NCBI GenBank assembly: GCA_025963345.1
Contig: JAOPUS010000163.1
Location: forward strand, 1-5,802
From: Blastococcus sp.
GTDB lineage: Bacteria; Actinomycetota; Actinomycetes; Mycobacteriales; Geodermatophilaceae
DNA: 5,802 nucleotides
Reading direction: 5' to 3'
Made by a program: the position numbers and the translations under genes. This document shows, in pieces, positions 1 to 5,011 of this stretch (positions are counted from its first letter, which is position 1; every line of letters begins with the position of its first letter). The notes beneath the pieces are model-generated. The model searched no databases. It was not told the origin of the DNA and worked only from the letters and a program-made list of their open reading frames with translations.

Positions 1-1841
1 GCCATGTGATGGCCCACGAGTCCTTCGAGGACGCGGCGACCGCGGCCCAGATGAACGAGAACTTCGTCTGCGTGAAGGTCGACCGCGAGGAGCGGCCGGA
101 CGTCGACAGCGTCTACATGACCGCGACACAGGCGATGACCGGGCAGGGCGGCTGGCCGATGACGGTCTTCACGACCCCGGGCGGCAAGCCGTTCTACTGC
201 GGCACCTACTTCCCGCCGCGACCCGCCCACGGGATGCCCGCGTTCCGGCAGGTGCTGGCGGCCGTTGCCGAGGCGTGGACGGAGCGGCGGGACGAGCTGG
301 AGTCGGCGGGCACGAAGATCGTCGGCGCGATCTCCGCTCGGCTGGACCTGGGGGAGCCCGCCCCGCTGACGGCCGATGTCCTCGACGCCGCCGTCGCGAG
401 CCTGGCGACGAGCTTCGACGAGGGATCGGCCGGGTTCGGCGGCGCCCCGAAGTTCCCGCCGTCGATGCTGCTGGAGCTCCTGCTGCGCCACCATGCGCGC
501 ACCGGGGACGACGAGGCGCTGCGCATGGCCCGCGCGACCCTGGAGGCGATGGCCCGCGGGGGCATCTACGACCAGTTGGCCGGCGGCTTCGCCCGTTACG
601 CCGTCGACGCGCGCTGGGTCGTGCCGCACTTCGAGAAGATGCTCTACGACAACGCCCTGCTCCTGCGGGTGTACCTGCACCTGTGGCGCGCCACCGGCGA
701 GGAGTGGGCGCGGCGGGTCGCCGACGAGACGGCGACCTTCCTGATCCGCGACCTCGGCACGCCCGAGGGCGGCCTCGCCTCGGCGCTCGACGCCGATACC
801 AACGGCGTCGAGGGGCTCACCTACGTCTGGACACCCGAGCAGCTGATCGAGGTCCTCGGCGCGGACGACGGACGGTGGGCCGCAGAACAGTTCGAGGTGA
901 CCGACCAGGGCACCTTCGAGCACGGTGCCTCTACGTTGCAGCGACTGCACGAACCCGACGACGAGGCCCGGCTGGACGGCGTCCGGCAGCGGTTGCTGGC
1001 CGCCCGGGCGCAGCGCCCGCAGCCGGCCCGCGACGACAAGGTCGTCACTGCCTGGAACGGCCTGGCGATCGCCGCCCTCGCCGAGCACGGCGTGCTGACC
1101 GGCACGCCGGCATCGGTGGATGCCGCCCGACGGGCGGCCGAACTCATCGCCTCGACGCACTGGGTCGACGGCCGGCTGCGGCGGGCTTCCCGGGACGGGG
1201 TGCCAGGGCGGCACGCGGGCGTGCTCGAGGACTACGGAGACCTGGCGGAAGGACTGCTGGCACTGCACCAGGCCACCTCCGAGGGGCGCTGGCTCGACCT
1301 CGCCGGCGACCTGCTGGACGTCGTCGCCGAGCAGTTCATCGACGCCGAGGGGTGGCACGACACCGCCGGGGACGCCGAGACGCTCGTGCACCGCCCGTTC
1401 GACCCGGCCGACGGTCCGACGCCGGCGGGGGTCGCTGCGGCCGCCGGGGCCGCGGTCACCTACGGCGCCCTGGCCGGTTCGCCGCGGCGCCGGGAACTGG
1501 GTGAGGCGGGACTGGCTGCGCTCGCCCGGCTCGTCACCCAGGCGCCCCGGGCAGCCGGCTGGGCGGCGGCCGCGGGGGAGGCGCTGCTGGCCGGGCCGCT
1601 GGAGGTGGCCGTGAGCGGTCCAGCGGGACCCGAGCGGGATGCCCTCGCGGCGACCGCCCGCGCGTCGACCAGCCCGGGCGCCGTCGTCGTGGTGGGGGAG
1701 CCGGACGCGCCGGGCGTTCCCCTGCTGGCCGACCGCCCGCTGCTCGGGGGGAAGGCGGCGGCCTATGTCTGCCGCGGCTTCGTGTGTTCGGCGCCGGTGG
1801 GCGACGTGTCCGCTCTGAGCGCAGCGATGGCATCTTCCTGA
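1..1841 (+). CDS. DUF255 / thioredoxin-domain protein (YyaL, Rv1084 type), 5' partial
   Basis: The reading frame is open from the first base: bases 1-2 end a probable TGC (Cys) codon, followed by HVMAHESFED. This is the tail of the family motif CHWCHVM(A/E)xESFED, so the start and roughly 55-60 residues lie outside the window. About 612 residues are visible and the family is usually near 670. Domain order: an N-terminal thioredoxin-like (DsbH/DUF255) domain with GWP, the cis-proline region, at 150-158 and CGTYFPP soon after; then an (alpha/alpha)-barrel region resembling N-acylglucosamine epimerases and glycosidases, with GGIYDQLAGGFARY and PHFEKMLYDN at about 558-654 and TAWNGLAIAALAEHG at about 1045-1090; and a C-terminal segment with two cysteines (YVCRGFVCSAPV, about 1763-1799). 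The family is widespread and its biochemical function is unresolved; a redox role is suggested by the domain only. No truncation or frameshift is visible. The annotated ATG/GTG at bases 6-11 is internal, not the real start. Confidence 0.93.
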   Translation, partial: HVMAHESFEDAATAAQMNENFVCVKVDREERPDVDSVYMTATQAMTGQGGWPMTVFTTPGGKPFYCGTYFPPRPAHGMPAFRQVLAAVAEAWTERRDELESAGTKIVGAISARLDLGEPAPLTADVLDAAVASLATSFDEGSAGFGGAPKFPPSMLLELLLRHHARTGDDEALRMARATLEAMARGGIYDQLAGGFARYAVDARWVVPHFEKMLYDNALLLRVYLHLWRATGEEWARRVADETATFLIRDLGTPEGGLASALDADTNGVEGLTYVWTPEQLIEVLGADDGRWAAEQFEVTDQGTFEHGASTLQRLHEPDDEARLDGVRQRLLAARAQRPQPARDDKVVTAWNGLAIAALAEHGVLTGTPASVDAARRAAELIASTHWVDGRLRRASRDGVPGRHAGVLEDYGDLAEGLLALHQATSEGRWLDLAGDLLDVVAEQFIDAEGWHDTAGDAETLVHRPFDPADGPTPAGVAAAAGAAVTYGALAGSPRRRELGEAGLAALARLVTQAPRAAGWAAAAGEALLAGPLEVAVSGPAGPERDALAATARASTSPGAVVVVGEPDAPGVPLLADRPLLGGKAAAYVCRGFVCSAPVGDVSALSAAMASS

Positions 1842-1854
1842 CCGGCCGTCGGCG

Positions 1855-1877
1855 GATTACCGTGTAACTGTGTAATC
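1855..1877. promoter_or_regulatory. Candidate operator: three GTAA half-sites upstream of the 1898 gene
   Basis: GATTAC (1855-1860) and GTAATC (1872-1877) form a perfect inverted repeat around an 11-base spacer. The right part also contains a direct repeat, GTGTAAC (1862-1868) and GTGTAAT (1870-1876), offset by 8 bases. TTAC-CGT-GTAA (1857-1867) is a second, tighter inverted repeat. The site is clearly A/T-rich compared with its surroundings. A possible -10 box, TACCGT (1858-1863), lies inside it, which would put the transcription start near 1870 within the repeat. I see no convincing -35. Repressor binding here, possibly by the product of the gene just downstream, is inference. Confidence 0.55.
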
Positions 1878-1887
1878 AAGCTGACCT

Positions 1888-1892
1888 GGAGG
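1888..1892 (+). promoter_or_regulatory. Ribosome binding site for the 1898 gene
   Basis: GGAGG lies 5 bases before the ATG at 1898 and is the clearest Shine-Dalgarno sequence in the window. It fixes the start. It sits in the loop and 3' arm of a small inverted repeat (GACCT 1883-1887, AGGTC 1890-1894). Confidence 0.8.
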
Positions 1893-1897
1893 TCGCC

Positions 1898-2503
1898 ATG
1901 CACGGACACCGTTTCGCCGATGCACCGTTCGGGCCCGGCTTCGGTCGGGGCCACGGCCGGGGACGGGGAGGGCGTGGCCGCGGACCCGAGTCGGCGCCGC
2001 CCGTGGAACGCTCGGAGGTGGCCGGCTGGTTCGCCGGCCGTCTGCCCGACGACTGGTTCACCGGCCCGGTCGAGCTGACCATCGACCGCGACGAGATCAC
2101 CGTGGTCGGTGCGCTCCCCGAGCCCGATGCCGGCGAGGGTGATCCGGCTGCTGCCCGCGCGGGCCGGATCGCCCGGTTCCGCGAGGAGACGCGGGGCAAG
2201 CGGATGGCGATCGCCGACGCCGCCCAGGAGCGCTACGGCCGGTCGGTCGCCTGGGGTGCGTCCTGCGGTGACACCCGCGAGGTCTTCACCAATCTGTCCA
2301 TGCCGGTGATGACCCGGCTCCGGCAGGGCGAGCGGCTGGTGCTCGACACCCTGGTCGACGCCGGTGTGGCCCGCTCGCGGTCGGAGGCGCTGGTATGGGC
2401 GGTCCGGCTGGTGGGGCAGCACGCCGACGAGTGGCTCACCGAACTGCGCGCGGCCATGGAGTCGGTGGAGGAGGTCCGTGGGCGGGGTCCTCAGGTCGGG
2501 TGA
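1898..2503 (+). CDS. Uncharacterised protein with Gly/Arg-rich N-terminus and RHH-like C-terminus
   Basis: A protein of 201 residues that I cannot assign to a named family, although the core looks like a conserved actinobacterial hypothetical. Three parts are visible. Residues 1-30 are low complexity, with RGRGGRGRG-type repeats, three His and no acidic residue except D8. Residues 38-120 form a mixed, charged core (WFAGRLPDDWFTGPVELTID, then GRIARFREETRGKRM) ending in WGASCGDTREVF, with the only cysteine, C123. Residues 130-195 read TNLSMPVMTRL (possible beta strand), then two predicted helices joined at AGVARSRSEALVWAVRLV. The SRSEAL turn is typical of ribbon-helix-helix (CopG/Arc-like) DNA-binding proteins. 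The start is fixed by a strong RBS. The gene is 56 bases after the DUF255 gene and has its own likely promoter and operator. A nucleic-acid-binding, perhaps autoregulatory, role is inference. The RHH call rests on pattern only and the loop is slightly degenerate. Confidence 0.88.
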   Translation: MHGHRFADAPFGPGFGRGHGRGRGGRGRGPESAPPVERSEVAGWFAGRLPDDWFTGPVELTIDRDEITVVGALPEPDAGEGDPAAARAGRIARFREETRGKRMAIADAAQERYGRSVAWGASCGDTREVFTNLSMPVMTRLRQGERLVLDTLVDAGVARSRSEALVWAVRLVGQHADEWLTELRAAMESVEEVRGRGPQVG

Positions 2504-2535
2504 CGCCGTCGATCGAGGAGCGGACCGGGGGCGGA

Positions 2536-2558
2536 AGCCGACTGTCATAGGGTCGGCT
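2536..2558. repeat. 7-bp inverted repeat between the 1898 and 2573 genes
   Basis: AGCCGAC (2536-2542) and GTCGGCT (2552-2558) pair perfectly around a 9-base loop. It lies 33 bases after the stop of the upstream gene. There is no T-tract, so it could be a weak actinobacterial-style terminator. It also overlaps the candidate -10 box at 2548-2553, so an operator for the following small gene is equally possible. The sequence alone does not decide. Confidence 0.4.
2548..2553 (+). promoter_or_regulatory. Candidate -10 box for the small ORF and menJ
   Basis: TAGGGT fits the actinobacterial TANNNT consensus and lies 19 bases before the ATG at 2573. This predicts a transcript start near 2560 and a short leader. 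GAGAAG (2559-2564) follows as a modest Shine-Dalgarno 8 bases before the ATG. No good -35 is visible. The same hexamer appears before the prenyltransferase gene at 5000. Confidence 0.35.
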
Positions 2559-2572
2559 GAGAAGCTCGGTGC

Positions 2573-2725
2573 ATGTCTGATCCGGTCAGCCTGCTCGGCC
2601 GCCCCCTGCCGGTGGACTGGGACGCCGTGACCGCCGCCCGGCGCGGCACCGGACGAGAGGCGCTCAGCGCCGCCGACCGCGCCGAGCTCGGGGCCGCGGC
2701 CGCCGCCTTCCCGCTGTTCGGCTGA
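2573..2725 (+). CDS. Small hypothetical protein, 50 aa, upstream of menJ
   Basis: ATG at 2573 opens a 50-residue frame beginning MSDPVSLLGRPLPVDWDAV and ending AAAAAFPLFG. Forty-six of 50 codons end in G or C, a codon bias matching the neighbouring real genes. A modest RBS (GAGAAG) and a TANNNT box precede it. No signal peptide, membrane segment or cysteine is visible; it is predicted to be a short soluble, partly helical, Ala-rich peptide. It lies 43 bases before the preferred menJ start (4 bases before the alternative GTG), so co-transcription or translational coupling is plausible. I do not recognise a family. It could be a chance frame in high-GC DNA, but the leader of menJ has no better explanation. 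Confidence 0.5.
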   Translation: MSDPVSLLGRPLPVDWDAVTAARRGTGREALSAADRAELGAAAAAFPLFG

Positions 2726-2768
2726 GCAGGTGCACGGTCGGTTCCGCCGGACAGGGACACTGGGCGGC

Positions 2769-4037
2769 GTGCCAGCCAGTGCCGTCCCTGTAGCGACCGA
2801 CGTCCTCGTCGTCGGAGCCGGTCCCGCCGGGTCCGCCGCCGCGGCCTGGGCGGCGCGGGCCGGGCACGACGTCGTCCTCGCCGACGCGGCCGTCTTCCCC
2901 CGTGACAAGACCTGCGGCGACGGGCTGACGCCGCGCGCCATTGCCGAGCTCGATCTGCTCGGCCTGGGTGACTGGGTGCGCGGGCACGCCCGCAACCGCG
3001 GCCTGCGCGCGGCCGGGTTCGGCCGGGAGTGGCAGCTGCCCTGGCCGGGCGGCAGGTTCCCGGACCACGGCAGTGCGGTCCCACGCACGGAGCTCGACGC
3101 GCGCATCCGGGAGGTGGCCGTCGACTCGGGTGCCGTCCCGCTCGACGGCGCCCGTGCGATCGACGTCGAGCGGCACGGCGACCGGGTCACCGCGGTGGTG
3201 TTCGAGTCCGCTGATGACGAGCAGTTCAGCGTCGCCTGCCGTCGGCTGATCGTGGCCGACGGGGTGCGGTCCCCGCTGGGCCGGGTGCTGGGCCGCGAGT
3301 GGCACCGGGAGACCGCCTACGGGGTGGCGGCCCGCGGCTACGTGCGCTCCGGGCGCAGTGACGACGAGTGGATCTCCTCCCACCTGGAGCTGCGCGGCGC
3401 CGAGGGTGAGCTGCTGTCGGGCTACGGCTGGGTGTTCCCGCTCGGGGCTGCCGCAGGCGAGGTGAACATCGGTGTCGGGACGCTGGCCACCGCTCGCCGT
3501 CCCGCCGGGGTGCAGCTGAAGGCATTGCTGGAGACCTACACCGACGCCCGCCGCGACGAGTGGCAGATCGACGGACCGGTGCGGGCGCCCGCGTCCGCGC
3601 TGCTTCCCATGGGCGGCGCCGTGTCCGGGGTGGCCGGGCGCAACTGGGCGTTGATCGGCGACGCCGCCGGGTGTGTGAACCCGCTGAACGGCGAGGGGAT
3701 CGACTACGGCCTGGAGACCGGGCGCAGCGTCGTCGAACTGTTCGCCGAGGACGACTGGTCGCTCGCCTGGCCGGCCACCCTGCGCCGGCACTACGGCGAG
3801 GCGTTCTCCATCGCCCGCCGGCTGGCCGGCCTGCTCACCCTGCCCCGGTTCCTGCCCGCCGCCGGGCCGGTCGGCATGCGGTCACGCGGGCTGATGACCG
3901 TGGCGCTGCGGGTGATGGGCAACCTGGTGAGCGAGGCCGATCGTGACGTCGTTGCCCGTGCCTGGCGCCTGGCCGGCCGCCTGTCCACGCGAATGGACGA
4001 GCGCCCACCGTTCGCCGCGGCCGACCTCCGCACCTGA
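2769..4037 (+). CDS. menJ: Geranylgeranyl reductase family flavoprotein, menaquinone reductase MenJ type
   Basis: FAD-dependent reductase of 422 residues that saturates an isoprenoid double bond; the mycobacterial relative Rv0561c (MenJ) reduces the beta-isoprene unit of menaquinone. Visible features, numbered from GTG 2769: Rossmann motif GAGPAG (G16-G21) ending in D39 of the second strand; the family signature FPRDKTCGDGLTPRA (43-57) with C49; VADG (162-165); and the second FAD motif LIGDAAGCVNPLNGEGIDYG (295-314) with G297-D298. Long stretches such as SALLPMGGAVSGVAG and GYGWVFPLG match MenJ as I remember it. No membrane segment is evident; the C-terminal helical part may contact the membrane. 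Start choice: GTG 2769 gives a normal short lead (about 10 residues) before the first strand, with AGGGA 11 bases upstream; in-frame GTG 2730 would add 13 atypical residues. Substrate is inferred from homology; a polyprenyl-phosphate or other prenyl substrate is possible. Confidence 0.93.
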   Translation: MPASAVPVATDVLVVGAGPAGSAAAAWAARAGHDVVLADAAVFPRDKTCGDGLTPRAIAELDLLGLGDWVRGHARNRGLRAAGFGREWQLPWPGGRFPDHGSAVPRTELDARIREVAVDSGAVPLDGARAIDVERHGDRVTAVVFESADDEQFSVACRRLIVADGVRSPLGRVLGREWHRETAYGVAARGYVRSGRSDDEWISSHLELRGAEGELLSGYGWVFPLGAAAGEVNIGVGTLATARRPAGVQLKALLETYTDARRDEWQIDGPVRAPASALLPMGGAVSGVAGRNWALIGDAAGCVNPLNGEGIDYGLETGRSVVELFAEDDWSLAWPATLRRHYGEAFSIARRLAGLLTLPRFLPAAGPVGMRSRGLMTVALRVMGNLVSEADRDVVARAWRLAGRLSTRMDERPPFAAADLRT

Positions 4038-4061
4038 CGGACTTTCCGCGCGGAGAGTCCG
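4038..4061. terminator. Bidirectional hairpin terminator between menJ and trhA
   Basis: A 24-base palindrome with 12-base arms (CGGACTTTCCGC and GCGGAGAGTCCG), complementary except for one T:G wobble; a real stem would leave about 4 bases (CGCG) as loop. It begins one base after the menJ stop and ends two bases before the trhA stop codon on the opposite strand, so it fills the convergent gap. It has no U-tract, as is common for actinobacterial terminators. Use from both sides is inferred from its position and symmetry. Confidence 0.8.
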
Positions 4062-4062
4062 C

Positions 4063-4878
4063 TCAGCCGACGAACGGAGAGTTGTACATCGCGAAGTAGA
4101 CGGCGATGTAGTGGCAGATCGCCGCGACGATGGTCATCGCGTGGAAGACCTCGTGGTAACCGAAGGTGCCCGGCCAGGGGTTGGGCTTCTTGATCCCGTA
4201 GGCGATCCCACCGGCCGTGTAGAGCAGACCGCCGGCAGCGAGCAGCACCATCGAGGCGACGCCGGCGATGTGCAGGATGTCGGTGAGCACGAAGACGGCG
4301 ACCCAGCCCAGCCCGATGTAGAGCGGCACGCCCACCCAGCGCGGCGCGGTCGGCCAGCTGAGCTTGAGGGCCACGCCGGCCAGCGCACCGGCCCAGACGA
4401 AGGTGAGCACCCAATAGCCCGTCGGCTGGTCGACGGCGAGCAGCGAGAACGGCGTGTAGGTGCCGGCGATGAACAGGAAGATCATCGAGTGGTCGAGCCG
4501 CTTCATGATCTTCCAGCCGCGGGGTGACCAGCGGCGCCGGTGGTAGAGCGCGCTGACGCCGAAGAGCCCGCAGATGGTCAGGCAGTAGAGCGCGACCGAG
4601 AACCCGGCGCGGGGCCCGAGCACCGAGGCCAGGGGGACCAGGACGGCGCCGGCGACGATGGCGCCGAAGAACGCGAACAGGTGCAGCCAGCCGCGCATCC
4701 GCGGTCGCGTGTCGGGGTGCTCCCAGTCGCTGTCGTCGAAGTCGGTGGCGGTCCAGGCCTTCGTGACCTGCTCGCCCTCCTCGAGGACGGCGGTGACCGC
4801 CTGGTTCCGTGGGGCCTCCAGTTCGGCTCCGTCGGCCTCCACCCGGACCTGCTCGTTGTCTTGGGGAAAGGCACTCAT
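4063..4878 (-). CDS. trhA: Hemolysin III / PAQR family membrane protein TrhA
   Basis: Integral membrane protein of 271 residues of the HlyIII/PAQR family (COG1272 type), linked in bacteria to membrane homeostasis; the name hemolysin is historical. Seven membrane segments can be drawn at about 64-88, 92-112, 131-149, 154-172, 181-199, 203-229 and 242-264. The conserved metal-site residues are present: SALYH (S109, H113) at the end of segment 2, LDHSMIFLFIAGTYTP (D129, H130) entering segment 3, and YHEVFHAM (H242, H246) plus H256 in segment 7. The first 62 residues are a hydrophilic, acidic (15 D/E), probably cytoplasmic extension. ATG at 4878 is preceded by a TANNNT box 6 bases away, supporting this start and a leaderless transcript. 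It converges on menJ and diverges from the prenyltransferase gene; the same relative arrangement with Rv1085c and Rv1086 is known in M. tuberculosis. Confidence 0.94.
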   Translation of the reverse strand: MSAFPQDNEQVRVEADGAELEAPRNQAVTAVLEEGEQVTKAWTATDFDDSDWEHPDTRPRMRGWLHLFAFFGAIVAGAVLVPLASVLGPRAGFSVALYCLTICGLFGVSALYHRRRWSPRGWKIMKRLDHSMIFLFIAGTYTPFSLLAVDQPTGYWVLTFVWAGALAGVALKLSWPTAPRWVGVPLYIGLGWVAVFVLTDILHIAGVASMVLLAAGGLLYTAGGIAYGIKKPNPWPGTFGYHEVFHAMTIVAAICHYIAVYFAMYNSPFVG

Positions 4879-4884
4879 GCTCCG

Positions 4885-4890
4885 AGGTTA
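4885..4890 (-). promoter_or_regulatory. Candidate -10 box for trhA (leaderless)
   Basis: Read on the minus strand, TAACCT fits TANNNT and ends 6 bases before the trhA ATG, which places the predicted transcript start at or next to the A of ATG. The intervening CGGAGC resembles a Shine-Dalgarno sequence but is too close to the ATG to work as one. No clear -35 is seen. Confidence 0.5.
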
Positions 4891-4930
4891 CGGACCCGTA
4901 GGTTGCGAGGCACGTCGGAGCCTCTGTGAC

Positions 4931-4954
4931 TTCCCCGGGAAATCGGTACCGGTT
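4931..4954. repeat. Two adjacent palindromes in the middle of the divergent promoter region
   Basis: TTCCC-C-GGGAA (4931-4941) is a perfect 5-base inverted repeat with a one-base centre. It is followed directly by AATCGGTACCGGTT (4941-4954), a 14-base near-palindrome with a perfect CGGTACCG core and one mismatched pair. They lie about 40-50 bases upstream of both predicted transcription starts. A shared regulator site is possible. Short palindromes are common in such DNA, so support is weak. Confidence 0.3.
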
Positions 4955-4999
4955 CACCGCCGTCCGGAAGTGCACCCGGCCGGGGCCGGTGGGTGGGCC

Positions 5000-5005
5000 T
5001 AGGGT
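5000..5005 (+). promoter_or_regulatory. Candidate -10 box for the prenyltransferase gene (leaderless)
   Basis: TAGGGT (TANNNT) ends 6 bases before GTG 5012, so transcription should begin at about the start codon. No Shine-Dalgarno sequence is present in the 6 bases GACCCC. This supports GTG 5012 as the true start. No -35 match is evident at the usual distance. Confidence 0.55.
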
Positions 5006-5011
5006 GACCCC

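Noticed and set aside
2730..2768. Upstream GTG at 2730 as the menJ start
   Set aside because: It would add 13 residues (MHGRFRRTGTLGG) not expected before the Rossmann fold, and it has no RBS. GTG 2769 gives a normal N-terminus. It is not excluded by sequence alone.
1763..3190. 475-codon open frame on the minus strand across the 1898 gene and the start of menJ
   Set aside because: It lies antisense to three better-supported genes. Its translation is Arg/Pro/Ser-rich low complexity with no motif, and it is explained by the scarcity of stops in high-GC DNA.
2664..3791. 375-codon open frame on the minus strand opposite menJ
   Set aside because: It runs antisense to a clear FAD-binding protein, has His/Gly/Pro-rich composition with no recognisable domain, and is a shadow of the codon bias of menJ.
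3943..4527. 194-codon plus-strand open frame opposite trhA
   Set aside because: Its translation is the charged Asp/Glu/Arg/His-rich pattern typical of the antisense of a membrane protein gene, and it crosses the terminator palindrome.
4976..4989. CCGGCC-GG-GGCCGG inverted repeat before the prenyltransferase promoter
   Set aside because: Simple G/C runs of this kind are expected by chance at this base composition, and a 2-base loop is not feasible for a hairpin.
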